Positions 35,410-47,700 of a DNA stretch of 64,000 bases are shown piece by piece (position 1 is the stretch's first letter; each line of letters begins with the position of its first letter). Below the pieces are notes generated by a model that was not told where the DNA came from, did no database searches, and saw only the letters and a list, made by a program, of their open reading frames with translations. A program made the translations under genes and the position numbers. The stretch comes from Epiperipatus broadwayi (taxonomy: Eukaryota; Onychophora; Udeonychophora; Euonychophora; Peripatidae), in NCBI GenBank assembly GCA_028023455.1, contig JAQFVV010000022.1:6033100-6097099 (forward strand). The letters are read 5' to 3'.

Positions 35410-36340
35410 ATGGATTGTATTTGTATTCCACAATGTATATATAATGGTCAGAAAGAAATTAGGTGTGCTTTGGTAGAGTGTCCTATATGTGATAAGATTT
35501 TCCATTTGAAATGCTTAAATAAAACTAGGAATGATGTAACAGGTGTATGGTTAAGTAAATCATGTATATGTGATAAAAGGTTAAAAAATGATTTCTAAGC
35601 ATAGATGGTTTAAAGAAAAAAGTCAGGAGAAGTAGAGAAAAATGTAATTAAGGAAGATATGAGTATATATTTAATGGACTGATAAGAGATATGGATGACA
35701 AATTAAGTAATGTGATAGAGATAGTTAGGCAAAGAATAAGTAAGATAGAGAAAGAAGTAAAATTAAAAGTATTAGAGATGAAATGTGAGCGGATCAAGAA
35801 ATTAATGAATAGAAACAATAAGGGAGAAGTAGATAAGAAAGTCCAGAAAGGGGAAGAGAGTATTATCAGATGAAGTAGGATAAATAAACTATGAGACACT
35901 CTTGTTGGGGGACTCACTAATTAGAGGCTGTAGAGATGCAATTGCAAGGGAAAATAGATATAGATATATAAAAGTATGTTTGCCAAGAGTTATAAATAGA
36001 GATATTACAGATAAGGTAAAGGAGCAAGGGAGTAGAGATGCTTGTGTTATGGTAGAGATAAATAATTTGTCAGAGTCATTAGAGAGAGTATGGGATAAGT
36101 ACAAATAATTTATTAGTACTGTGGATAAGATTAAACAAAGAACAGTTGGATTACTACCAAGATTTCACAATAGGTATATGTTCAGATAGAGTAATGGGTG
36201 AGAACAAATAATTTATTAGTAGTTTGGATAAGGTTAAAGGAAGAGTAGCAGTTGGATTACTACCAAGATTTGTCAATAAGTATATGTTTGATAGGGCATC
36301 TTCTATAAAAGAGATTGAAAAAATTATGCTAGAGAAATAA
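35410..36340 (+). pseudogene. LINE ORF1: PHD finger, coiled coil, GDS esterase
   Basis: Three pieces in different frames. At 35410-35598 a cysteine-rich C4HC3-type finger (C-x-x-C, C-P-I-C, F-H-x-x-C, V-W-x-x-x-x-C). At 35691-35873 a lysine/glutamate-rich heptad-like segment that probably formed a coiled coil. At 35902-36108 an esterase block beginning L-G-D-S-L-I-R-G, where the serine is the catalytic residue of SGNH hydrolases, and a later V-E-I-N-N-L in place of the usual G-x-N-D. After that a segment with L-L-P-R-F matches the next esterase block, and it is present twice because of a tandem duplication. ORF1 proteins bind LINE RNA; the role of the esterase is unknown. Confidence 0.75.
36100..36296 (+). 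repeat. Tandem duplication inside the esterase region
   Basis: A unit of roughly 105 bp starting acaaataatttattagta and including ggattactaccaagattt occurs at about 36100 and again at about 36207. The copies differ by substitutions and small indels, so the duplication is not recent. Confidence 0.85.
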
Positions 36341-36639
36341 TGTTGTATGGGATCTTTTTATTAGTAAAGTAGGAGTTATATAGTAAAGATGAATAACACT
36401 TAGCAAAACAAGGAAGTGGAGAATTAGGGAGTTTGATTTATCAAAAATATTATAGTTCAGAAAACTTATAAAGGGGGTAGGGTTTTAAATTACAGTATTA
36501 TTAAAAAGAAGATTAAGAATAGATGGGATGTAAGAAGTAAAGAAAGAGTGGCTGATATAAATATAAATGTAGATGTGAAGAGGAAATGGGTCTGTAAAAC
36601 TAATGATAAACAAGCTAATTACAAATGTAATAGAGAAGA

Positions 36640-38756
36640 AAGAGTCAAAAGAATTTATATAAGGGTAATAAGAAAGGAAGAAATTGTTAAAATTAGATAT
36701 TTGAATATGCAAAGTGGTAGGAGACCAGAAAAGTGGCTGAAATCAAACAAAGTAGTTAAAAATGAAGCACTTGAAGTATTAGTAGTAATGGAAACACATC
36801 TAAAAGAGTAATCTACACTGGATGACTTGGTATGTCATTGTATAAATAGAAAAAAAAAGGGTAGTGAATACAGGAGTTATGTCAAAAGGATATTTAAATA
36901 CTGTAAAGTCTCAAGAACATTTGTGGTTTGAGATGAGATTAGAAAGACAAGAATGAATGGTGACTATAATTTATATGGCCATTGGAAATAATCAAACTAT
37001 AATGGAGTGGAACCATAGCATATATGAATGCCTAATTAAAGATGTACAGGGTTTCAAAAAAATGGGAAGAAATTAATGTTTATAAAAAATATGAATGGGA
37101 AATCAGAAGAAATTGATGACATGGATAACAAGAATGGACAGCTTATGAAAAAAAAATGTCAGAAAGTGAATGTGAGCATTGGAAATTTATCAAATATTTA
37201 CGAGGATCATTACACATGATATAGAAATAATATATTTCACACAATAGATTATATATTAATAGAGAAAGAGGGAACAAATAAAGTATGAAAAATTAAAAGG
37301 TTTGATAATAAAGAGAGAATATGTAATAATGATCATAATTTCTTTTTAATAGAAATGGTTAATAATGTAATGGAAAATAGTAATAAAAGTAAAAAGGATA
37401 ACAAAAGATGTGGATGGAGAATGAATAATAAAGAATAAATTAGAAGAATATAAAATAAAAGAAGAAGAAATCATGGAAGAGTTTATTGGGGATGAATATA
37501 AGGACTGGTGTGGTGACATAAAAAAAAGTGGCAAATAGGGTTTTGGTGAGAATATTCAGAAGAATAGAAGTAATAGAAAAGTGAGGATTAGTAAAAGTGT
37601 AAAAGAGAGGAAAAAAGCATGCAGAAAATATAAATGTGCTGTTAAAAACAAATAGAATGAAAAAGATGTTAATATTAATTGGGAAAACTATTTTTAAAAA
37701 AGTTGACTAAAATAGATAATTATAGAGAGAGAATGAAATTAAATAGTAAATTATTGGAGAATATTAATAGAAGTGGAAGAGATGGGGGTAAAAAAATTTG
37801 AAAATATCTTAAAAGAATGTAGAGGAGAAATAGTATTACTAAATGATAAGGAAAAAGAGTGTAGCTCTAGAGAAGAATTAGACAATCTAAAATAAGTATG
37901 TTATGGATATAGAAAAGATGGTAGATTTGAAGGATAGAATTATAACAAATGTAAATGTATATAGTAATGGAAATGCAGAAAATGAATTGAATGAAGCAGG
38001 GTGAAAATTGGAAAGGCAAGAGATTTAAATGGATGGGCAGCAGAGCTAATGATGAATTTAGAAAATAGGACAGATTTAAATCTATTATCATGTTTTAATA
38101 AGATAGCACAGAAGAGAGATTTTCCAGATAGCTGAAATATTACAAAAGTAAAGCAATTATTTAAAGGAAAGGATAAGGATCATAGAAAGTTAAATAATTA
38201 TAGACCAATAGTGGTAATGTCAATGTTATAGTTTTTGCATGTATGGTGACTGGAAGGGTGGCAAAATGGATGGAAGAAAATAATATAGTGGGAGAAATGC
38301 AAAGAGGTCTTAGATTGGATAGGCATGTAAAAGTTTTGTAGTCATACAACTTATAAATATTGGGAGGAATACATGTAGACAGTTATATAAGGTCTTTATA
38401 GATATAGAGATCATATGATAGAGTAAATAGAAATAAACTACGAGTAGGTTAAGTAAATTTGGAAATAAATGGAGCAGATCATATGAAAATAATTATGTAT
38501 CAATTAGGAAATATAGAATCAGATTTTAATATGGGGTGGGACTAAGGCAACAATGCCCTATATCATCTATTTTGTTTTTGTTGTATTTGACCAAAATGGG
38601 AAGAGCAATAGAAAGACTAGGAAGAGGGGTAGAAATACTCTTAATATGGTGAGGGAGTGTGTACATTATCAGGTATTTTATTTGCTGATAATATCTCTTT
38701 GTGCATAGAAAATAGGAAAAATATGGAAGTATGCTGAAGATGTGTGCAAGGGTCAT
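36640..38756 (+). pseudogene. LINE ORF2: AP-type endonuclease and partial reverse transcriptase
   Basis: The endonuclease N-terminus is readable at 36690-36811 (L-N-M-Q-S-G-R-R, then V-V-M-E-T-H-L with the catalytic glutamate). Its end is visible at about 37240-37360 (T-I-D-Y-I-L and N-D-H for the usual S-D-H). The reverse transcriptase starts near 38040 with N-Y-R-P-I at about 38196. The palm motif appears at about 38680-38710 as L-F-A-D-N, so the second catalytic aspartate is changed to asparagine. The frame then ends at the junction with a family A element, and the thumb and C-terminal region are missing. Numerous stops make the gene non-functional. Confidence 0.75.
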
Positions 38757-38960
38757 ATAGCCACAAGCTAGAAACTAGTCTGGGGATATGGGATGAGTAG
38801 ACCCTAGATAGGGATTTTATGCACAAACCTACTTGCATCCATTAATTATTCTGGCTAGCACTGAGTGGCAGTACTGTATGGAGTTTTACCTGTTTTAACA
38901 GCTTGAGCAAGCATAAAAAAATAGTGATGATGTGGTGTTTAGTGGTTTAATACCACTCCT
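38757..38960. mobile_element. Palindromic family A element, copy 5 (half)
   Basis: Starts ccacaagctagaaactagtc, so only the right half is present, then runs through tgcatccattaattattctgg and the end tttacctgttttaacag with the tail gtggtgtttagtggttta. The missing left half suggests a deletion joined it to the LINE. Confidence 0.75.
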
Positions 38961-39114
38961 GCCTAATAGGATAGTGGTGGCTATGGTTATTAAAGAACCA
39001 AAGATATCAAAATGTATGGGTGCTGTACTGAGTTTAGACCTATATGACTATATAAGCTAACGAGCTTGAATTGAAAATATTAATGAGTTTTCAATTTTAG
39101 ACTTATGGTTTTGT
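38961..39114. other. Unassigned spacer
   Basis: Contains a short palindrome, attgaaaatattaatgagttttcaat, at about 39070-39095. Possibly extra core sequence of family A, since copy 9 has similar text near its core. Confidence 0.3.
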
Positions 39115-39405
39115 AGTTAACTAAAGAAGTAAAAGGTGGCTTCTGAAGAATTGTATTAGATCCTAAGATATAAGTGCAATGCTCTCTGATTCAAGACTCC
39201 TCACTGATGAAATCCACAAGCTAGAAACTAGTCTGGGGATATTGGGTAAGCATTAGATAGGGATTTTATGCACAAACCTTCTTGCATCCATTGAATACTC
39301 TAGCTTGCACTGAGTGACACTATTGTATGGAGAGTTTTCGCTGTTTTAACACCTTGAGAAACATAAGAAATCATGATCATGTGATGGATAGTGATTAATT
39401 AACAC
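39115..39405. mobile_element. Palindromic family A element, copy 6 (half)
   Basis: Begins in the core (gtaaaaggtggcttctg), then the right half with gatgaaatccacaagct, the right terminal repeat tactctagcttgcactgag and the end gttttcgctgttttaac. Confidence 0.75.
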
Positions 39406-39425
39406 AATACTTGTGCGTAAAGATG

Positions 39426-39800
39426 TGCAAAAACAATAAAATTAGTGTAGCCTTCAAGGACGTTCATAGGTCCACTTTTGAACCTTCAGTGGTGTTCACT
39501 GGGTCATCCAGTCTTAAACAATTGGTCTTGTAATTCCTTCAGATGAACACTACCAGTTTCTTTGATATGAGTGTGTGAACAAAGATCTCAATTCTTCTTA
39601 CATATGAGTTGTTATTTCTTTCAGTCCAATCCCAATATTATAGCAATGGAAAGTTCTAAAACACTAATTACTACCATTATTATATATCATTTTAGTTGAT
39701 CTATTCTTATAAATACTTTTCAATACGGAACACTTATCAATATATTTTAACGTTGATATTTTTACTTTGTAATACTTTAACATTTATTTCAATTTTAGCA
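39426..39800 (-). repeat. 3' LTR of element 2 (left on plus strand)
   Basis: Shares tccacttttgaaccttcagt, gtagttccttcagat-like text and agcaatggaaagttntaaaac with 42367-42767. It ends ttttagca on the plus strand, the TGCT start of the element on its own strand. Confidence 0.75.
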
Positions 39801-40059
39801 TAATTATTTATTATTTTCTAAATACAATATTTTATTTATGTTCTATATATACTCTACCTCCTCCTCTTCAGAAATTGCAGTTTCTGAAGTCTCACGTAGT
39901 CTTTCAAATAACTTGGTTTCTTCTTATTTATTTGGTATCTATTCAGGGGTGTATTATTTCAATGGTAATTTTCTCATCTTTGTGCTTTTCATTTACTCTG
40001 GTTTGTCCAATTTCTCTATGTAATTTGGAACATTTGACACTATAGCACTTTCGGTTTGA

Positions 40060-40720
40060 TCAGTTTCTTCTTTATGACAATGGACATGATTTACATGTTT
40101 CCTCATGGTTTTTTTGTTTCTGGCAGAACAATTATTATTTGCCTTGACAGTTGTTCTTGGATTATGCCTTTCACCTAGTACTTTCCGAGAACATCTCTTA
40201 TCAGACTTTCTTTCTTGGCTTATGTCATTTCTGCACTATTGTTTTTGTCATCCTCAAATTTTTCATCTGTGTCAAGTAATGACAACTGTGCAGATTTTCT
40301 GTTCAAACATCATTTCAGCTGAAGATTTACCAGTAGTGTATGATAGTGTACTATGCTGATATAGTAAAACAGGATACAAATTTCTTGTACATTCATCATC
40401 CCTTCCATATTCAACATTTGCTTTAACACTTGTACTGTCTTTTCTGCAATGCCATGAAAACCAGGGTGGTATGGGGGCATGTCTATATAGTTAATTCTCC
40501 ATTTCTTAAGAAAATCCTCAAATTTAGTGGATGTAAAACTGGTACATTATCTAACACCAATATTTCAGAAAAACCATGGAATGTAAAAATTTCCTTAAAA
40601 AGTTTTCTGATTGTTTCTTTAGTACTGATATTTTTAACAATTCTTTATTCAGTTCACAATGAGTATGCATCAAACACTATCAAACAAATATAACCAAGAA
40701 ATGGTCTGACATGTTAGATA
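40060..40720 (-). pseudogene. Integrase remnant of element 2
   Basis: Minus-strand translation gives F-x-x-H-G-F-S-E-I-x-V-L-D-N-V-P, a decayed form of the integrase core where the second catalytic aspartate sits in D-N. It is followed by L-R-I-F-L-R-N-G-E-L and then a P-H-T-T-type segment for the usual P-Y-H-P. The C-terminal part continues with a K-x-L-x-L-L-D-T-D stretch. Several stops interrupt it. It would have cut and joined element DNA to the target. Confidence 0.6.
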
Positions 40721-40799
40721 TGGATACAACTCCAAGCTTATTTGCCAGTAGGCCAAGCAGTATAATTTCTTTCTGGAATGTTTAAATTCAACTTAATTG

Positions 40800-41130
40800 G
40801 AACTCTCATCAATGCATCTATGTATTTAATGCCATTTGTTTTTTAAATTACATATTTTGATTTTGAGAGCATTGAACCATTTGTTACATATAATAGGGTT
40901 TAGACTGCCTTTCATTATATATAATGGTAATTTACAGACTTTTTTAAAATTCTACAATTGCATTTACTTTTCCTAATATCTTCATACTATTACCATTGAT
41001 ATTTTTTGCTCTTAAACTAGTTCATATTAGTATAGGGAGGGGATTACAATTTTTTGGATAGTCTATTCCAGTCTTAAACTGCCATTATTGACACATCTGC
41101 CCAGCTATCAAATTCCATGGTCATTTTTGT
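40800..41130 (-). pseudogene. Aspartic protease remnant of element 2
   Basis: At about 41115 the minus strand reads M-x-F-D-S-W-A-D-V-S-I-M. This fits the protease D-S/T-G-A motif with glycine changed to tryptophan, followed by a flap-like segment and an L-x-L-Y-x-x-x-G region. Stops are present. Confidence 0.55.
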
Positions 41131-41147
41131 ATGTAATAATTTCACCT

Positions 41148-42000
41148 TCAGCATAAATTGATTGCAATTTCTAATGTATTATAAGTATCACACTTTTGCT
41201 TATTTCTCTCGGTAAACGTTTCTCCCTTAACCCTATATGCTTTTTCTAAGTGACCTATTTTCCCATAGACTCTGTAACAATCTTTATTAAATTTACTCTT
41301 TTGTGCCATATGGCCCTTTTTCAGATAATAATAGCACACTCTTTCTTTCATCTTAATCTTAGCAGGCTATTACTTATTTTCAGTTTTCTAATAAACACAC
41401 TACTTTCATTATTATTAGGAAAATTCTAGAACTCCTTTGATTGGCCAAGTGCTACTTCATGGACTACTCCCATATTCATTGCTACTTCATATGTCAGATC
41501 TCTTGAGGCCAGAAACTGCTAAGCCTACCATAAGACACCCCCAAAGATTGTCCTCTAAGGTGTTGCCATAATTACAACTCTTAGCAAGTTTCCTCAATGT
41601 TTGATTATGGTCACGTATACATTCCCTTTTATTTTGCTGTCTATTTCTAAAATGTGATCATGCATGCTTCAAAGGCTGGGAACTGAAACAATTATTCAAT
41701 TTTCCAACTACTACATTGTACAGCAATTTTTCTGGTTCTTCATAATCACATCACTGATTTGTAATTTCAGTTACTTGTTACCCGGCATAACATAACAACA
41801 TGGAAACTTTAATGGGGTCAATCACAGTTCCATTGATAATAAAAAAGTATCTCTATCCACTTTAGAAAAATTGGCCAATCAAAAGGACAATTAATGTTAC
41901 TCATTTATTGTTACTTGTAGCACAGACCTCATCTTAATACCCTAATCCAAATTAATAACAGAATAATAAAAAGTTTATACAATTACCAAATGACTTCCTA
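41148..42000 (-). pseudogene. Gag remnant with two decayed zinc knuckles
   Basis: At 41240-41345 the minus strand shows C-Y-Y-Y-L-K-K-G-H-M-A-Q-K-S and C-Y-R-V-Y-G-K-I-G-H, two CCHC knuckles that have each lost cysteines to tyrosine or serine. Upstream, at about 41450-41650, an L-R-K-L-A-K-S-C-N-Y-G-like segment in broken frames matches the gag capsid of Gypsy elements. Non-functional. Confidence 0.6.
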
Positions 42001-42366
42001 ATAGGCTGATTTGTCCAGCAAATTTTCAGCTACAAGATTTAATATTATTATGCTTACAAAGTTCTAACTACCAATCAAAATCCTATCACCAATTACTGCT
42101 ACACAAAATTGCAGTTCGAATTCGATCCTGTAATGGGCTACACCAGTTTCTGGTGTGTATAACCACCTTGAGTACTGCAGTTGTAGTAAAGGTGATCAAA
42201 CAATCAGAAATAATTATAACATAAGAAATTTTTATAACTATAATTTGGCATTTATTTCCAACAAGATAATAGTGAAGTTAAATTAACAATACTTAATATA
42301 CAACTTGTCAATTTATAATGTTACATAGAGCAGTAACACACTAATATGATATCAGCCACAGAGGCA

Positions 42367-42767
42367 TACAAAAACAATAAAGTTGGTATGGTCTACAAAA
42401 AGTTCCTAGGTCCACTTTTGAACCTTCAGTGATGGAGTTCACTAAGTCAAACTCTAGTCCTTTGAACATTCAATCTTGTAGTTCCTTCAGATAAACCCAA
42501 ACAGCTTTTTTGATATGTGTGTGTGAGTGAAGACCCCAATTACTTCTTAAAGGTGAGCTTTTATTCTTTTCAGTCCAATCCAAGATAGCAACACTATAGC
42601 AATGGAAAGTTTTAGAACACTAATTACTATCATTATTATTTATCATTTTAATTGATATGTATCCTGGTCTATTCTTTTAAATATTTTCCAATATAGAAAT
42701 GCTTATCTTATCAACATAACTGATATTTTTACTTCATAATACTGTAACATTTATTTCAACTTTAGCA
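42367..42767 (-). repeat. 5' LTR of element 2 (right on plus strand)
   Basis: Pairs with 39426-39800; longer by small insertions, for example an extra atgtatcctgg near 42657. On the minus strand the text directly inside is tgcctctgtggctgatatc, and a primer site there is uncertain. Confidence 0.75.
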
Positions 42768-43889
42768 GAATTATTTATATATAACACTAACATAAAATTT
42801 ATTTAAGCATGATTTTTTAAGAGGCATGTTGTTACCATTGACTAAAAATGCATCTAATATAAAAAATATGTATTTTTTAAAAAGAAAAAATTGCTTTCAT
42901 AGAAAGTATTTTAATATTACTGATTCAGCTGAATCCCAAAACATCAACAAAAAAGAATTTACCATATATTTGACAGTGACCAATAGAAGAGATGGAAATA
43001 TATGTTATACTACTTAAAAATATTAGACCAACTTTAAATAAAGATGTGGGTTTGAAAACATTAATTTTATAAAAATATTCTTTATTAATTAAATAAGTAT
43101 GACAATTTAAAAATTGTTTCAGTTAAAGTTGTTAAGAGTTAAAGAGAGGTAAGGTTATATAAAAACAATTATAAATTTTGAGAAAGTAGTAATATATAAT
43201 TATAATTAATTAATGCATAATTAAAACTATAAGGATATAATTAAAGTGATAAAAATAAATTAAATAAAATGTTTAAGTCATACTAATGTAGAATAGTTTA
43301 TATATTAAAAATATAAAACAATTTATGCAAAAGAAACCAATCAAAAATAAGAATAAAATAAGACTAATATTTATAAGATTATTGAAAAATATCTAAGAAT
43401 ATATAGTTACTGGGTTCATTGAAAAATTCATATTTTTTAAAGTCCATAATATATGATATTGTATGTCTTTTATAATTATATATGAGTATTACTCATAGAT
43501 AAGTTATATATATTTGAACATTGTAGCACTGATAATGACTGCTGGGAAGTTGAACCATAAGCAAGTATAAATTTTATTTTATAGATTGCATTGTACAGTA
43601 TTTAATGAAGGTCCAAATGGTATTATATATCGAACGTGATCTGCTGAACATGCTTGTTTAGCTGGGTTTAACTAACTATCATAATTTTTTTTTAATTCTA
43701 AAATTCAGCATTTGAACCAGGTCCAAAAAAGTTTATTCTTGCTAGGTTTAAATACCTTTTATTATAATTTTTGGAATCTAAACTTTATTAAGCTTTAGAA
43801 TTTACTGTAATTAGTCTAATATCAATAATAAGCTTAACTTGTAATGTTTAATACATAACTTCTTTGTAATTATTTTATAACTTAAATAC
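42768..43889. other. AT-rich stretch, no gene seen
   Basis: No supported feature. Confidence 0.45.
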
Positions 43890-44110
43890 TACAGGAACAG
43901 ACCAGCCCTTCAAGCAGAGGGGAGAATACCATTGATATCATAACCATCAATGATATCCATGGTCAGATCAAGCTATACAAAGCATAACACAACCATATTT
44001 GCTAAGCGAGACCCAACCTTAACTGCTAGATTCAAACCCCTGCCATCCAAAGTATAGTCAGCATGTCTTCGGATGACAAGCTTACAATCCAGCACTTAAA
44101 ATATTCCAAG
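43890..44110 (-). repeat. Dispersed repeat family E, copy 2
   Basis: Reverse complement of 6.37-6.60 kb in part. On the plus strand ctgctagattcaaacccctg is the inverse of the B-box-like segment. An atcattgatggttatgatatc-like inverted pair lies near 43932-43962. Confidence 0.5.
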
Positions 44111-45744
44111 GCTAGCTTTTCTTCACTTATAAAGGGAAGTCTTTGTCACATTTACCCAACACATACAATTATTTAAAGACTAATTTACTGGTCACACAGT
44201 TACAAGAGAGAGAATCGACTAAGTAACAATAAAGCAAAACAATATTTACTTTATACACACACACACACATGTATCATAATATAATAAAAGTTACACAAGA
44301 AATATTAAAGATTACTTTAAACTAAGGTTATGATAGTCCATAAGAGTTCATTCATTAACACATATATGTTTAATCATTTTTAATGGAGAAAAAAAAAGTA
44401 TATTTACCTAGGTTTTATACTAGGACATGACACCTCCATTTGTTCAGTTTATAGATTTAAAAAACAAACAAACAGCTAACTATTCACAAACATACTAGAA
44501 GAATCTGTAGATATTCTAACCAGGAAATAATTATGTTTGTCATATGACTTCATAATTTGCTGTCTTTCTTATTAACCAGGGTTTATCATAAAATAAAAAC
44601 TTCTTCCCATGTGAAGACATCACTTTCATATGCAAAATTAAGCAACTTACAAAATGAATTGCAGAAATGCCTTTACCCACATAATCCAATAAAATCTAAG
44701 AAAAAGTATTATAAACTATTTTAGATCAATTTTTATATAGAATGCATGTTAAGTTCACTGTCTGAAGACAGGATGAATCAAGTTGGGGGCAGGGAGTAAT
44801 AGGACTAAATGATAAATAATAATCATCATATGTGATAATTTGCTATCATTTGCCATTTTATGCATTAATTACCTTAACTGATGATGATCTAATTTATGAG
44901 ACAGCCTGTACTAGCTAAAGCTTAAGAGTTTACTAAGAATAAACTTCAACGGTAATAGAACAAAAATAGTATTCTCATTTCTAACATTGCATATTAATCA
45001 ACTATATTGTACAATATAAACAGATGTCATATATTGAAATATATTACATAATCATATACAGATATGTAAATATAATCAGATTAAATTTACATAAAATGTA
45101 AAATATTTTATAAATAATACAGTGTATAATTTTTTGCTCAGATCTTTGAAAAAGATTGTTAAACAATCAAAATATTAGATTAATTTATAAAATTTGAACA
45201 TTGCAAAAGAAACGTCAGTAGAAAAAATTTTCCACAAATAAATGATTCTAATACAGAACAAAATGAAATATAGCAATAAACATTGAATGCTGTTATTCTG
45301 ACTATAAAAAGTCTGTACAATGTTTAATCTAGTAATTTACAATAACTTGAGACAAAAAATCATTCTAAATATGTTAAGGTAATAAAAAAGTAATGATAGT
45401 GATAATATAAGTGCAAGGAGTAATACAATATTGAAACCACTAAAAAGGAAAAGGCCGATATTATAAATAAAAGCTGTCATTTAGTAAATGGTAACCAGTG
45501 TAAAAAAATATTTAATATAAATATATAAAGGGAATGACTTATGAACAACATGGGTATAAATAAATGAAAAAAACCTATAGTAAATAAAATGGACATCTCA
45601 TTTAAAGATATTACTGAGAGCAAAACAAAGATAACTGGGATAGCAACTATTCCAGAAAAATCATTAATTGCAAGCTTAAACTTGGGTATAATGCTTACAA
45701 AATATATTCTATATTTGTATGGAATTGATTTCATGAACATAATA
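44111..45744. other. AT-rich stretch, no gene seen
   Basis: A short (CA)n run lies at about 44254-44270. No gene. Confidence 0.45.
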
Positions 45745-45995
45745 TTAAAACAGGCAAAACTCTCCATACAGTAGTTCCACTCAGTGCAAGCCAGAGTAAT
45801 CAATGGATGCCAGAAGGCTTGTGCATAAAATCCCTATCTAGTGCCTACTCATCCAATATTCCCAGACTAGTTTCTGATTTGTGGCCTTCGTCAGTGAGGA
45901 GTCTTGGATCTGAAAATACTATTGTATGGAGAGAGTTTTGCCTGTTTTAATAACAGTTATGAGCAAGCATAAGAAATAGTAATCATGTGACATAA
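45745..45995. mobile_element. Palindromic family A element, copy 7
   Basis: attaaaacaggcaaaactct at the left end is mirrored by gagttttgcctgttttaat at the right. The left half is full length; the right half is reduced to the terminal arm. The tail aagaaatagtaatcatgtga follows. Confidence 0.85.
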
Positions 45996-46504
45996 TATTA
46001 AACTTATTTTCAGCAACGCTGTTTCAACTAATAGTTTATTAAAATGTATTCTTAGTTGCTTAAAACATATCTTAGCAACTTTAAAATGCCAGTGCATTAA
46101 GAACTTAAAGAAGAAGTTATGCCAACAGCATTCAAACACAGATGGCAAGAATTGAATAATTAAATGACTTTGATTATAAAGGTGCATTGGAACCTATAGG
46201 CATTTACCATTTGGCCATATCACCTGTAGTCATCCAGAAACCAGATGCAATCACCAGAATATCAGGTTCATGACAATTACGGACAGTGAATTTAAAAAGT
46301 TGCTTGATAATGTTAGGCCCATTCCAAATGTGAATGAAGCATTGGGATTTCTATTCACAGCCTACTATCAAATAACAAATAAAGAAATAATGGCTGAAAT
46401 ATCAACACTATTCACATAAAATTATTGAAATTATTTGGTACAACAGTTCCAAATATCTTGAATTATTTAAATACACCTATATATACTTGTAAGATAAATG
46501 TAAT
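45996..46504. other. AT-rich stretch, no gene seen
   Basis: No supported feature. Confidence 0.4.
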
Positions 46505-47700
46505 TAGAGGAGAAGTAAACCCAGATTTTCAAACTCCCTTTACTCATCCACGCCATCTTATACAACAAAACATATGATCACATACAAGCAAAAAAAAGAT
46601 CAATTCTCCAATATACATACTTTATGCTGAACTAGCACTCATCAATTGGTCCAGATCATCATCTACTACATATATACATAAATCAGAGCTTGGTTTATAT
46701 TAAACTAGCTAATCTTCAAACTTTAATGGACAGGTTTCAATCTTCTCCATTTCTCCCATTCATCAGCCGTCCATATCATTTAAAATCTAATGATGACATG
46801 TTCAAAGCCCATGTTTTCCAATTTAGTTGTCATACCCATGTTGTTCATAAGCCATTCTGACCCCTCATATGCATGACCATAAGCCCATTTAAGTACATAG
46901 AAGAGGGATGGGCAGAATACTGGCTGAATATGTAATATTTATTTAAATAAAAGTAGCTTACAAGTATATATAATACACTTGTATTTAAATATTACATATT
47001 CAGCCTGTATTCTGCCCATCTCTCTTCTATGTACTTAAATGGGCTTAAGGTCCTATATACAAAGGGTCAGAATGACTTATGATCAACATGAGTATGGAAA
47101 AAATGGTTTTTGAACATGCCATCACCAGATTTTCAATAATATGGATGGCTGAGGAGTTGGTTGTATAAGATAGTGATAGCTTGAAAGTCTGGGTTCAAAT
47201 CCCCCTAATTACATCTAGCTTACAAGTATATATATTTGTATTTAAATATTACATATTCAGCCTGTATTCTGCCCATCCTTCTTCTATGTATTTAAATGGG
47301 ATTAAGATCTTGAATATGAGGAATCAGAATGACTTACAGTCAACATGGGTATGACAACAAAATTGGCAAACAAGGGCTTTGAAAATGCCATCATCAGATT
47401 TTCAATGATATGGACCAATGAAGAATTGGAGTGGAAAAGATTGAAGTGTGTCCATTAAAATTTGAAGATTTGCTATCTTAGTATAAACCGAGCACCGATT
47501 ATGTGTATGTGTGGGAGATGATGATTGGAACCAAGTGATGAGTGCTGGTTCAACATGAAATACGGATATTGGGAGATCATTTATCTTTTTCGCATGTATG
47601 TGGTCAATATGTTTTGGTTGTATAAGATAGAGTGGCAGTTTAAAGGGAGTTTGAAAGTCTGGGTTCAAATCCCCACTAATATCTTGAATTGTAAATGGAA
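46505..47700. mobile_element. Foldback element family J, copy 2
   Basis: The left arm (46505-46960) starts aaacccagattttcaaactcc. Its inverse appears first as a short version (46980-47190) and then as the long right arm (47220-47685) ending gaaagtctgggttcaaatcc. It shares tttaatggacagg, ccgtccat and gatgggcaga with copy 1 at 28.8 kb. The end text ggttcaaatcc is B-box-like, hinting at a tRNA-derived origin. Confidence 0.8.

Larger units (their letters stand above)
35330..38756 (+). mobile_element. Decayed CR1-like LINE
   Basis: Contains both proteins in order: ORF1 with PHD finger, coiled coil and esterase, then ORF2 with endonuclease and part of reverse transcriptase. It stops abruptly at 38756, where a family A element begins. 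Many stops and frameshifts. The PHD-plus-esterase ORF1 is a known feature of CR1/L2-type LINEs. Low G+C and A-rich coding strand. Confidence 0.8.
39426..42767 (-). mobile_element. Decayed Ty3/Gypsy LTR retrotransposon (element 2)
   Basis: Two direct repeats of 375 and 401 bp bracket 2.57 kb. On the minus strand the order is gag, zinc knuckles, protease, then integrase; reverse transcriptase and RNase H are missing. LTR ends are TG...CA read on the minus strand (the right LTR begins TA on the plus strand where the left has TG). The LTRs differ at many positions, so it is much older than element 1. I found no convincing target duplication. Confidence 0.75.

Noticed and set aside
45477-45803. 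108-codon hydrophobic frame on the minus strand
   Set aside because: It overlaps the arm of a family A element and is Phe/Ile/Leu-rich by composition; membrane-like character is a by-product.
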